From an uncultured Armatimonadota bacterium (GTDB lineage Bacteria; Armatimonadota; Fimbriimonadia; Fimbriimonadales; Fimbriimonadaceae): a stretch of DNA of 8,221 nucleotides. Position numbers and translations under genes: made by a program. The stretch covers positions 1 through 8,221 of the forward strand of contig CAMLEL010000089.1 in NCBI GenBank assembly GCA_946478935.1, read 5' to 3'. The notes beneath the pieces were generated by a model. That model saw nothing but the letters and a program-made list of their open reading frames with translations, was not told the origin of the DNA and searched no databases. Shown piece by piece: positions 1-6,740 of the stretch. Position 1 is the first letter of the stretch, and each line of letters begins with the position of its first letter.

Positions 1-530
1 CCCTGAAAGCCTCCGTGGATGGCAATACCGCTCCAGCTGACTCGGCTGAACGAATAGAAGATCTGGCTCCTCTGCCATCATTCGACGTTCCGATCGTCGC
101 CCTGATCCCAGAGGGCTACATCCGGGATGCCGCCCAACGACTCTACTACTACCAACGGATGATGTCTGCCCGAACTGAGAATGATCTCGGCGAAGTGCAA
201 GCCGAGGTTGAGGACCGGTATGGGCATCCGCCCGAGCAGGTAACCAACGCGTTCGCGGTCATGGGACAGCGCCTGAGAGCTCGCGACATTGGAATCGCCA
301 AGCTGGAGGCAGATCAGGGTCGCCTGAATGTCCAGTTTGTGGATCGCCAATCGATCCCTCCTCGTGTGTTTTCGATCCTGGGCAAGAAGCAGCGTGAGGC
401 TTATATCACGCGGGACGCGCTCATCTGGCCCTATTCTGGAAATCCCACACTTGCCATTGAAAGACTGCTTGCCAGTTTTGAGGAGAGTTTCGAGCAGCTC
501 GAACGTGAACGGGCAATGCTTGAGGACTGA
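1..530 (+). CDS. mfd: Transcription-repair coupling factor Mfd, C-terminal end (5' partial)
   Basis: Mfd is a cytoplasmic ATP-dependent translocase that dislodges RNA polymerase stalled at DNA damage and recruits UvrA. Only the last 175 codons are here; the frame is open to the left edge (first whole codon at 3), so the GTG at 15 is internal and not a start. The visible part is the C-terminal TRCF (D7) domain, recognised from the segment VALIPEGYIRDAAQRLYYYQ followed by a DRYGHPP motif, which corresponds to the family pattern of a proline-tyrosine start, an Arg-Leu-x-x-Tyr helix and an acidic DRFG-x-x-P turn. The helicase motifs lie outside the window. The tail is charged and helical (EESFEQLERERAMLED). 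The first ~25 visible residues look like a loose linker rich in Ala, Asp and Glu. The next gene begins 31 bases after the TGA, on the same strand. Confidence 0.93.
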   Translation, partial: LKASVDGNTAPADSAERIEDLAPLPSFDVPIVALIPEGYIRDAAQRLYYYQRMMSARTENDLGEVQAEVEDRYGHPPEQVTNAFAVMGQRLRARDIGIAKLEADQGRLNVQFVDRQSIPPRVFSILGKKQREAYITRDALIWPYSGNPTLAIERLLASFEESFEQLERERAMLED

Positions 531-561
531 ACGAACTTCGCACGAGCCGCGCCTAAGAGCC

Positions 562-1035
562 ATGGTGACCACACGATTCGATTGGACGGCGACCATTGCG
601 TCAGCTGGTATCGCTGTTGCGGCGACCACCGCCGCTCTCATGATGTTGGGTAAGAGGGAATCGGGTAGCGCAGCAGCTCCGATCAATGCGGTGAGCCATA
701 TCGCCTGGGGAGATGAAGCGGCCCAACGCGATAATGTCGACGTTCGGCACACGCTGGTTGGCGGGTTGCTGCACATCGCAGCGACACTCGGATGGTCCCT
801 CATGCAGGAGTGGGTGCTCGGAAAGTGGACGCGTGCAGGTTCGCCGACTCGGGCCTTGCTCTCAGGAGGCGCGACTTCTGCGGTTGCCTATGTCACGGAC
901 TACCATCTTGTACCCAAAAGACTCACGCCAGGTTTTGAAAAGCGGTTATCTCCGGCAAGTCTTGGACTGATTTACGTGATCCTCGCCGTTTCGCTGTCGG
1001 CAGGCTCGGCAATTGCACAAACCCGGGAGAATTAA
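562..1035 (+). CDS. Conserved four-helix membrane protein of unknown function
   Basis: This 157-residue protein has four likely membrane helices, at about residues 9-29, 64-84, 96-115 and 131-150, joined by short loops. Two loop segments look like family signatures. One runs through residues 32-67 and contains APINAVSHIAWGDEAAQRD, then an RHTLVG block. The other, at 111-126, contains VTDYHLVPKRLTPGFE. I recall similar uncharacterised inner-membrane proteins with an AP-x-NA-x-SH-x-x-WGDEA motif in proteobacteria, but know of no function. The His, Asp, Glu and Arg residues beside the membrane could bind a metal or lipid head group; that is inference only. I chose the ATG at 562 because the frame upstream of it lies inside mfd. 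The AAGAG at 554-558 is a weak ribosome-binding candidate, and GTG at 565 would also fit. The gene could be co-transcribed with mfd. Confidence 0.8.
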   Translation: MVTTRFDWTATIASAGIAVAATTAALMMLGKRESGSAAAPINAVSHIAWGDEAAQRDNVDVRHTLVGGLLHIAATLGWSLMQEWVLGKWTRAGSPTRALLSGGATSAVAYVTDYHLVPKRLTPGFEKRLSPASLGLIYVILAVSLSAGSAIAQTREN

Positions 1036-1036
1036 G

Positions 1037-1048
1037 CGCAACTTTGCG
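1037..1048. repeat. Short inverted repeat overlapping the -35 element
   Basis: CGCAA (1037-1041) and TTGCG (1044-1048) are exact inverted copies separated by two bases. The right arm covers most of the TTGCGA -35 hexamer of the promoter at 1044-1072. A repressor site is possible, but the arms are only five bases and chance is a fair explanation. Confidence 0.2.
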
Positions 1049-1072
1049 ACGTCCGTGCCGTAAATCTATAAT
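1044..1072 (+). promoter_or_regulatory. Sigma70-type promoter of the lipoprotein-ligase-propeller operon
   Basis: TTGCGA (1044-1049, 4 of 6 matches to the -35 consensus) is followed by a 17-base spacer and a perfect TATAAT (1067-1072). Transcription should begin near 1079-1080, only about five bases before the ATG at 1085. The mRNA would therefore be almost leaderless. The AGAG at 1081-1084 touches the ATG and is too close to act as a normal Shine-Dalgarno site. Confidence 0.7.
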
Positions 1073-1084
1073 GTAAAACTAGAG

Positions 1085-1414
1085 ATGAAAAAGAGTCAGG
1101 CAGTTCCGGTTTCTTTGGTTGTGTCCATTGCGGCCTTGGCCCTTGCCGGATGCGGCGGTCAACGGCAGGTGAGACGTTGTGTGGACGTCAACGGCAACGT
1201 ATTGCCAGACAATGAATGTGTGGTTCCAAGCCGACGATATGGGGGAATCTATCCCTATTGGGTTTATGGTGGCACGCTCACGCGTGGCCGTGTCACCAAC
1301 TTCAGTCGAACCCCGAATTCCAGCGCCGACATCGTAGATTCTCGAGGGAGTGTCGTCCGGCGCGGATTCGGCGGCGGCTCCAGTTCGAGTACGCGAAGCA
1401 GCTTCGGCGGCTGA
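1085..1414 (+). CDS. Small lipoprotein with glycine-serine tail, YgiB-like (DUF1190) by context
   Basis: This 109-residue exported protein has an MKK start, a hydrophobic stretch at 7-21 and a lipobox, LALAGC, with the lipidated cysteine at 23. After processing it would be a membrane-anchored protein of about 87 residues. Two further cysteines, at 32 and 45, flank CVDVNGNVLPDNEC and could form a disulfide outside the cytoplasm. The middle is rich in Tyr and Gly (YGGIYPYWVYGG, 52-63). The tail (90-109) carries VVRRGFGGG, a Ser run and a final Phe-Gly-Gly. Much longer E. coli YgiB also has, as I recall it, an RGGFG segment and a Gly-Gly end, and it also lies just before the ligase gene ygiC. 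Homology to YgiB is therefore suggested by context and tail, not by the whole chain. Only three bases separate its stop from the ligase start. The function is unknown. Confidence 0.8.
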   Translation: MKKSQAVPVSLVVSIAALALAGCGGQRQVRRCVDVNGNVLPDNECVVPSRRYGGIYPYWVYGGTLTRGRVTNFSRTPNSSADIVDSRGSVVRRGFGGGSSSSTRSSFGG

Positions 1415-1417
1415 CCG

Positions 1418-2572
1418 ATGGAGCGAGTTCCCTACAGCGCCCGAGTCGACTGGAAGGCAAAGGTCGAAGCACTGGGGTTGCTCTTTCACACCACTGCCGA
1501 TGGGACGGCGCAAGGCAAGCAGTATTGGTACGAGGACGTTTACTATCGCTTTACCGCTGCCGAAATTGATGCCTTGGAAAAGGCAACTGATGAGCTCCAT
1601 CGAATTTCCCTGGCGGCCGTCCAGCACGTCATCGATGAGAATCTGTTCACGAGGCTCAAAATCCCTGCAGAATGCATCGATTCGATTCGCTGGGCATGGG
1701 AACACGAGCCGCCATCCATTTACGGACGCTTTGATTTGGCATTCGACGGCAAGAACCCTCCCAAACTGCTCGAATACAACGCTGATACCCCGACTTCACT
1801 ATTGGAGGCAGCTGTCATCCAATGGCACTGGCTTGAAGCTCAATTTCCGACCAAGGATCAGTTCAATTCTATTTGGGAAGGGTTCGTCGAGTACTGGAAG
1901 TGGTGCAAAGAAAACCAATTCTTAAACGGAGAGGTCGTTCACTTCGCTCACACCCAATCGATCGAAGACATGATGACCACCACCTTCGTGCGCGATGCTG
2001 CAACTCACGTCGGAATTCCTACCAAAGCGCTTCATATGTCGGAACTCGGCTGGGATGAATCGAAGCGCGCATTCGTCGATCTTCAAAACCGGTCGATCAA
2101 GACGATTTTCAAACTCTATCCATGGGAGTGGTTAATCCACGATGAGTTCGGGAAACATGCTCTGGACACCTACCGCGAAGTCCAGTGGATTGAGCCCATC
2201 TGGAAGATGATCCTATCAAACAAAGGCATCCTCGCTATCCTTTGGGAAATGTTTCCTGGCCACCCGAATCTACTCCAATGCCAATTCGACCGATCGTTCA
2301 ACATGGGCGAGTATGCCAAAAAGCCGCTCTTCTCCCGAGAGGGAGCCAACGTTACCATCAAGCGTCATGGGTCCCTTGAGAGAACCGAGGGCGAATATGG
2401 TGATGAAGGATACGTTTACCAGGAGTACTTTAACATTCCCAGTTTCAGCGGCAATCGCCCGGTGATCGGTTCTTGGGTCATCGATGGCGTGGCCCGAGGC
2501 ATCGGAATCCGTGAATCGGACACGCTGGTGACAGATAATTTTTCCCGATTCGTGCCGCACTTGTTCGAATGA
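1418..2572 (+). CDS. ygiC: Glutathionylspermidine synthase-like ATP-grasp ligase (YgiC/YjfC family)
   Basis: Members of this family (GSP_synth, PF03738) use ATP to activate a carboxylate as an acyl phosphate and join it to an amine. In true GspS the partners are glutathione and spermidine; the substrate of YgiC-type proteins is not something I can state. The length, 384 residues, matches E. coli YgiC (about 386), and the protein lacks the amidase half of bifunctional GspS. Motifs in order: IYGRFDLAFDG (101-111), LLEYNADTPTSLLEAA (117-132), FKLYPWEW (231-238), SNKGILAILWEMFPGHPNLL (267-286), KPLFSREGANV (302-312), YVYQEY (332-337) and GSWVIDG (351-357). The Arg104-Asp106 pair, Glu119, Asn121, Lys269, Lys302 and Glu308 are the expected ATP- and magnesium-site residues, so it looks catalytically intact. 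There is no signal peptide, so it should be cytoplasmic. The start at 1418 has no good ribosome-binding site and is probably coupled to the lipoprotein stop. Confidence 0.93.
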   Translation: MERVPYSARVDWKAKVEALGLLFHTTADGTAQGKQYWYEDVYYRFTAAEIDALEKATDELHRISLAAVQHVIDENLFTRLKIPAECIDSIRWAWEHEPPSIYGRFDLAFDGKNPPKLLEYNADTPTSLLEAAVIQWHWLEAQFPTKDQFNSIWEGFVEYWKWCKENQFLNGEVVHFAHTQSIEDMMTTTFVRDAATHVGIPTKALHMSELGWDESKRAFVDLQNRSIKTIFKLYPWEWLIHDEFGKHALDTYREVQWIEPIWKMILSNKGILAILWEMFPGHPNLLQCQFDRSFNMGEYAKKPLFSREGANVTIKRHGSLERTEGEYGDEGYVYQEYFNIPSFSGNRPVIGSWVIDGVARGIGIRESDTLVTDNFSRFVPHLFE

Positions 2573-2604
2573 TTTGAGATTCGAGCGTCATAGGAACTGT
2601 CGCT

Positions 2605-3624
2605 ATGTTGACCGCATCGGTTTCAATCCTTCTCGCAGCCGCCCAGGCGCCGACCCTTGAACGCGTCTGGTCGATCCGCCTTCAAACTGAGATCCAGTCC
2701 TATCAGGTCGGTGAAACGGATGTCTCATTTGGAACGAACGACAGCTATGGCGCCATCGATCAAAGCACCGGCAAAAAGATCTGGGCAAAGGCAATAAAAT
2801 CTCCACGCCTTGGTGTATTCGTTGCCGCCGGCGATGGTAGGTTCTTCGCCAGCATCGGCCAGGGGAACCTTGTGGCCGTGGATGCCAGGTCTGGCAAGCC
2901 GGTTTGGAGCGTGCCGCGAACGGGATACGCCAGCCCAATCGCGTACCTGAACCGATTCGTTTACGCAGAGGTCAAGCCTGGAGTCCTGGGCGCGATTGGG
3001 CAAACGGGCAAAGTCCTATGGAACGCAGATCTGGGAAAGTCCGCGCCTTCGGTCCGGCCCATCCGCAATGGCAAATCTATCTTTGTCGGAACGAAAGCAG
3101 GATCAGTCTTTGGATTTGACAAGGACTCCGGGAAACTGACTTGGAAGCACGCTGAACGCAAATCCGCAGTTCAAGCGCTTTTGGTTGCCGGTGAGCGACT
3201 CATCGCAACGTTCGATGACGGGTCCATCTTGGGCCTGAGTCTGGAAACGGGGCAAAAGATGTGGGCGGTCTATACGAACAATGCCCTCTTCGGAACCCCA
3301 TTCCTTCGCGATGGTCGTATCTATGCGGTGAGCGCCAGCGGCAGGTTCTACAACATCGCGGCTGAAACCGGCCAAGAGCTTTGGGTCAAAAGCTTGAGCT
3401 TCCGGCAAAACTTCGGCCTCTCTCAAGTGCTCAATCAGAACGGAAGCTTCTTGTTGGCCGATAAATCCAAGTTGGTTGGCTTGGGACCCGAAGGTGATCG
3501 TGAGTGGGAGATCGAGACCGGTTCTGAAATGTTCGGCAACCAACCTCGCGCCCTCGGCGATGACCTGCTCCTCGTGGGTTCTCACGAATTTCGACGAGTC
3601 CGACTAAATCGAGCCCTTCCGTAG
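2605..3624 (+). CDS. PQQ-type beta-propeller repeat protein, probably exported
   Basis: This 339-residue protein is built from seven repeats of 38-41 residues. Each ends in a pattern like [LIV]-x-[AG]-x-[DNE]-x-x-[ST]-G-x-x-x-W, with the tryptophans at 60, 101, 139, 180, 220, 260 and 301; a further VW at 21-22 could complete the ring. Clear examples are YGAIDQSTGKKIW, LVAVDARSGKPVW and VFGFDKDSGKLTW. This is the PQQ-like (BamB-type) propeller fold, usually a protein-binding scaffold. No quinoprotein dehydrogenase catalytic region is visible. Residues 1-15 (MLTASVSILLAAAQA) resemble a short signal peptide with a cleavage site after AQA, but they lack the usual Lys or Arg. The ATG at 2605 is the first start after an in-frame TGA at 2575, and AGGA at 2592-2595 lies nine bases before it. 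It follows the ligase by 32 bases, so it is probably in the same operon. Its partner and role are unknown. Confidence 0.85.
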   Translation: MLTASVSILLAAAQAPTLERVWSIRLQTEIQSYQVGETDVSFGTNDSYGAIDQSTGKKIWAKAIKSPRLGVFVAAGDGRFFASIGQGNLVAVDARSGKPVWSVPRTGYASPIAYLNRFVYAEVKPGVLGAIGQTGKVLWNADLGKSAPSVRPIRNGKSIFVGTKAGSVFGFDKDSGKLTWKHAERKSAVQALLVAGERLIATFDDGSILGLSLETGQKMWAVYTNNALFGTPFLRDGRIYAVSASGRFYNIAAETGQELWVKSLSFRQNFGLSQVLNQNGSFLLADKSKLVGLGPEGDREWEIETGSEMFGNQPRALGDDLLLVGSHEFRRVRLNRALP

Positions 3625-3637
3625 TCACACCGCCAGC

Positions 3638-3643
3638 TACACT
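3638..3643 (+). promoter_or_regulatory. Possible -10 element for leaderless transcription of the lipid kinase gene
   Basis: TACACT (4 of 6 matches to TATAAT) ends six bases before the ATG at 3650. That is the spacing at which transcription would begin at the start codon itself. No Shine-Dalgarno-like sequence occurs in the preceding 20 bases, which fits leaderless translation. No convincing -35 lies 17 bases upstream; TTCCGT at 3617-3622 is a poor candidate with a 15-base spacer. Confidence 0.4.
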
Positions 3644-3649
3644 GCCTCC

Positions 3650-4537
3650 ATGCCTCGGACTCTGGTCATCTGGAATCCAAATAGTGGACGTGGAAAGGGG
3701 AAACGTCGGTGGCCCGACCTCCGATCCCAGATTGAGGGGGCGTTGGGTCCCAACGTGGAGTTTGCCGAAACACAACGTTCCAGCAATGCGACTGAATTGG
3801 CAAGAGCCGCCGCCAATCAATTCGACTTAATTGTCGCTGCTGGCGGCGACGGGACGATTTGCGAGACGGCCAACGGTTTGATTGGCAGCGACTCAGCATT
3901 CGGAATCCTGCCTCTCGGAACCGGCAATGACCTATGCCGGACCTTGGGTATCGGTCCGAGTTTCGAGTCCGCCTTAAGTACCCTGAAGGCAGGACGGTCC
4001 GATTTTATCGATATAGGGCGCTGGCAGTCCGAGTCTCAAAATGGCTACTTTGTCAACATCGCCGGGGCTGGTTTCGACGCCGCCGTTGCCGCCCGTATCA
4101 ACCATGGTGCCCGGCTCCTGCGCGGGACCACGGCGTACCTCGCGGCAACTTTGAGAGAATGGGTCACATTTCGACCTCAGAGATTGACAGCGACGATCGG
4201 CGATGCGGCCATCGACCGTCCGGCGATGCTGCTCGCCATCGCAAATGCCCAGTTTTATGGAGGCGGCATGAAGGTGGCGCCAATGGCGTCGGTCACGGAT
4301 GGGGCACTCGACGTCGTCCTTGTGGAAGCCCTCGGCAAGATCGCCTTCTTGCGAGCATTCCCGAGTGTCTATAAAGGTGCCCACATCAGTCATGAGCGCG
4401 TTTCGCACTTCTCTGCAAGTCACGTCTCGATTCGCTTCGAACAACCCACCAACATCTTGATGGACGGTGAACTCATTCAATGTCAGCAAGTGGATTGTGA
4501 TGTCTTACCGCGTGCTTTGAAGGTCATCTTGCCCTGA
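3650..4537 (+). CDS. Diacylglycerol/lipid kinase, YegS/DagK (DgkB) family
   Basis: Family members transfer the ATP gamma-phosphate to a lipid hydroxyl, most often diacylglycerol to give phosphatidic acid, at the cytoplasmic face of the membrane. The 295-residue length is typical of DgkB and YegS (about 300). Family motifs appear in order: NPNSGRG (9-15), GGDGT (65-69, nucleotide binding), LPLGTGND (87-94), NIAGAGFDA (136-144), YGGGMKVAP (203-211), DGALDVV (217-223) and MDGE (271-274, with the Asp-Gly-Glu expected near the active site). No helix crosses the membrane and there is no signal peptide. The catalytic set looks complete. Diacylglycerol, sphingoid or other lipid alcohols are all possible substrates; the sequence does not decide. 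It is separated from the propeller gene by 25 bases that may hold its own promoter, and the nucleotidyltransferase follows five bases after its stop. Confidence 0.93.
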   Translation: MPRTLVIWNPNSGRGKGKRRWPDLRSQIEGALGPNVEFAETQRSSNATELARAAANQFDLIVAAGGDGTICETANGLIGSDSAFGILPLGTGNDLCRTLGIGPSFESALSTLKAGRSDFIDIGRWQSESQNGYFVNIAGAGFDAAVAARINHGARLLRGTTAYLAATLREWVTFRPQRLTATIGDAAIDRPAMLLAIANAQFYGGGMKVAPMASVTDGALDVVLVEALGKIAFLRAFPSVYKGAHISHERVSHFSASHVSIRFEQPTNILMDGELIQCQQVDCDVLPRALKVILP

Positions 4538-4542
4538 GCGTT

Positions 4543-5331
4543 ATGCGATACTTGTTCCCCGTGGAGACATATGACGCGATCGTTCCTGCTGGCGGAACGA
4601 TCGACGAACCATTTGCCAAGCTCGTTGGAACGTCCGAAAAGGCCCTTATCGAAATAGATGGCCGCAAAATCCTTGATTCCGTGCTCTCCGCCCTGCGGGA
4701 ATCCGGTGTGATCCGCAACATCGCCGTCGTTGGGTCCCAGGCCGTTCAAACCCTCGCCAGCAAATACGACGCCGCTGAAGTCGAACCGGGTCAAACGGGT
4801 CCAGATAACATATTTCGCGGTCTGGACAAGCTTCATGAGATGAACTCCAACATGGATCGAGTCCTGATCGTTACATGCGATCTACCCTTCCTGACGGCTG
4901 ATATTGTCCGTAAGTACATTGAGCTCTGCCCGTCGACGAAGGACATTTGCGTGCCTGTCATCGAAGCCGCCGAATTCACGCAAGCCTATCCAAACACCAC
5001 GTCCACCTTTGTCAAGACCAAAGATGGCACGTTCACGATCGGCGGCATGTTCCTGATGAACGCGCGCAAACTGCCCAAGCTCCGTGCCTCCATCGAGCGA
5101 ATCTTCGAGAAGCGAAAATCAAAGCTTGGAATGGCGATGCTTATCGGCCCGACCTTCGTCGCCAAATTCCTGACTCACTCCTTGACGATCCGGGATTTGG
5201 AGCGCAAGATCGAATCGATGCTCGGCTGCACCGGTGCTGCTGTGCGAGGCGCCCCGGTCGAACTTGCTTACGACATCGACTATCAAGATGACTACGATTA
5301 CGCAGTCTCCCTCGTCGGGGGCGCCCGATGA
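4543..5331 (+). CDS. MobA-like NTP transferase (GT-A fold nucleotidyltransferase)
   Basis: The family makes nucleotide-activated sugars, cofactors or alcohols from NTPs (NTP_transf_3 type). The 262-residue protein has the expected parts: YDAIVPAGG (10-18), a Lys-bearing strand KALIEIDGRKIL (33-44) where MobA-type enzymes have the K-P-x-x-x-x-x-G segment, VTCDLPFLT (110-118) with the metal-site Asp113, GGMFLMNARKL (167-177) and YDIDYQDDYDYA (243-254), which matches the usual DIDTPED end. The canonical R-M-G part of the P-loop is replaced by TIDEPFAKLVGTSE, so a molybdenum-cofactor role is not supported. No other Mo-cofactor genes are nearby. The start is uncertain: ATG at 4543 is five bases from the kinase stop, but GTG at 4561 gives a more usual N-terminus and has GATACT at 4547-4552 ahead of it. 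Its end overlaps the transporter start by four bases. Confidence 0.85.
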   Translation: MRYLFPVETYDAIVPAGGTIDEPFAKLVGTSEKALIEIDGRKILDSVLSALRESGVIRNIAVVGSQAVQTLASKYDAAEVEPGQTGPDNIFRGLDKLHEMNSNMDRVLIVTCDLPFLTADIVRKYIELCPSTKDICVPVIEAAEFTQAYPNTTSTFVKTKDGTFTIGGMFLMNARKLPKLRASIERIFEKRKSKLGMAMLIGPTFVAKFLTHSLTIRDLERKIESMLGCTGAAVRGAPVELAYDIDYQDDYDYAVSLVGGAR

Positions 5332-6740
5332 GCCAATTGATTGGATCGAGCGAGGAGTATGAGGTTCCGCACAATTTCGGAGTCGTCCCATCACCCTATG
5401 CCGGCAAAAAGCTGAGCTTCACGGACCAACTGTCCATCAGTTCGTTCTGGTTCGCCACAAATTTCCACTGGGGTGCATTCCTCATCCTTTTGCTGCCCAA
5501 TCAGGTTCGAACGTTGGTGCCCGAGCATCGCGCGACCTTTCTCGGCTTGCTCACGGGCTTCGCCGCCATCGTCGCTCTGGTGGTGCCGCTCATCGCTGGT
5601 GCCTTGAGCGATCGTTGTTATTCCCGGATGGGCCGCCGCAAACCGTACATCCTCTGGGGCACCCTCATCAACATTGCCGGACTGGCCCTGATGTGTCTGG
5701 CGTATTACCGAATCGATCCGGTGCCGATCGGTGCGACCAAGGGTGTGTTTGAAGCGATTGCCCACAGTCCGGGCATCTTGGTGTACCTGTTCGCCTACAT
5801 GATCGTGCAGCTTGGAAACAACATTGCCACGGCGGCTTACAGCGGCTTTATCCCCGACCTCATCGAGCCCAAGCAGCGAGGCATCGCCAGCGGCTACATG
5901 GCCCTGATGACCCAGTTCGGCACGCTCCTGGGAGCCATCGTTGTCGGTATGGTTTTGGGTGGACTTCCAGAATCGTACAAGTTCGGGATGATCGGCCTGG
6001 TCATGCTGTTGGTCATGCTCGCGACCGTCTGGACCGTCAAAGAAAACCCGCTCCCCGAACGGCCTGCCAAGCTCGACTGGGGCGTCTATCTGAAGTCGCT
6101 TTGGATCAGCCCGAAGCTCTTTCCAGACTTTGCCTGGGTTTGGATCACCCGTGCGCTTGTCATGATCGGCTTTTATTCCATCCAGCCTTACATCAATTAC
6201 TACTTGATCGATTCGATCGGTGTCGATCCAAAGAACGTCGATTCTGTGGCGCCTTTGTTACTGGCCGCCATCCTCGTGGCAGCCAGCATCAGCGGCATCG
6301 TTGGGGGCCAACTGAGCGACCGGCTTGGACGCAAAAAAGTCGTCTACTATGCGAACGCCATGATCGCCGTCGTGACGATTGCGTTCATCTTCTGCTCCAC
6401 GATCCCACAGGTTCTCATTGCTGGTGTCTTTTTCGGCCTTGGCTTTGGCGCATATACCAGTGTCGACTGGGCGTTGGGCACAGAAGTGCTTCCAAGCAAA
6501 GACAATGCCGCCAAAGAGATGGCTGTCTGGCACGTCGCCATGACGCTACCCCAGTCTATCGGCGCCCCATTGGCCGGATTCATCCTTGCGTCGTTCGGCA
6601 AAACCATGGAATCCGTCCCGGGATTGACTGATCCCGTTATTCACTACCGCGATGCAGGCTATGCGACCGTTTTCATCGTCGCCGCTGTGTGCTTTTCGTT
6701 TGGCGCTTACTTGCTTAGAAACGTCCGCGGCGTTAAGTAG
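5328..6740 (+). CDS. MFS transporter with 12 membrane helices, sugar-porter (SLC45/GPH-like) flavour
   Basis: This is a 470-residue cytoplasmic-membrane permease. Twelve helices can be placed at about residues 36-57, 71-93, 105-126, 149-172, 191-213, 218-237, 267-291, 306-326, 338-356, 360-386, 400-422 and 443-463. MFS motif A appears in both halves: DRCYSRMGRRKPYILWG (95-111) after helix 2 and GGQLSDRLGRKK (326-337) after helix 8, as expected for a duplicated six-helix unit. The segments GFIPDLIEPKQRGIASG (173-189) and VDWALGTEVLP (379-389) resemble sucrose-type SLC45 and glycoside-cation symporters, which hints at a glycoside or sugar substrate but does not prove it. The N-terminal 30 residues are a hydrophilic cytoplasmic tail. 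ATG overlaps the previous stop as ATGA, and GGGGG (5317-5321) lies six bases upstream, so translation is likely coupled to the nucleotidyltransferase. Confidence 0.9.
   Translation: MSQLIGSSEEYEVPHNFGVVPSPYAGKKLSFTDQLSISSFWFATNFHWGAFLILLLPNQVRTLVPEHRATFLGLLTGFAAIVALVVPLIAGALSDRCYSRMGRRKPYILWGTLINIAGLALMCLAYYRIDPVPIGATKGVFEAIAHSPGILVYLFAYMIVQLGNNIATAAYSGFIPDLIEPKQRGIASGYMALMTQFGTLLGAIVVGMVLGGLPESYKFGMIGLVMLLVMLATVWTVKENPLPERPAKLDWGVYLKSLWISPKLFPDFAWVWITRALVMIGFYSIQPYINYYLIDSIGVDPKNVDSVAPLLLAAILVAASISGIVGGQLSDRLGRKKVVYYANAMIAVVTIAFIFCSTIPQVLIAGVFFGLGFGAYTSVDWALGTEVLPSKDNAAKEMAVWHVAMTLPQSIGAPLAGFILASFGKTMESVPGLTDPVIHYRDAGYATVFIVAAVCFSFGAYLLRNVRGVK

Noticed and set aside
328..561. Longer upstream start for the membrane protein
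   Set aside because: The extension overlaps mfd in another frame and gives an Arg/Ser-rich stretch with no membrane or domain character. The conserved protein fits a start at 562.
78..803. Long open frame on the minus strand (241 codons)
   Set aside because: It lies antisense to the end of mfd and the membrane protein, spans two genes of clear coding character, and its product has no recognisable domain.
1079..1705. Long open frame on the minus strand (208 codons)
   Set aside because: It is antisense to the lipoprotein and the well-conserved start of the ligase, and its product has no family features. It is a shadow of the plus-strand codon pattern.
1350..1925. Plus-strand open frame of 191 codons overlapping the lipoprotein and ligase
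   Set aside because: Its product is low in recognisable structure and rich in Arg, Ser and Pro, as expected for an out-of-frame reading of the ligase gene, whose motifs are all in the 1418 frame.
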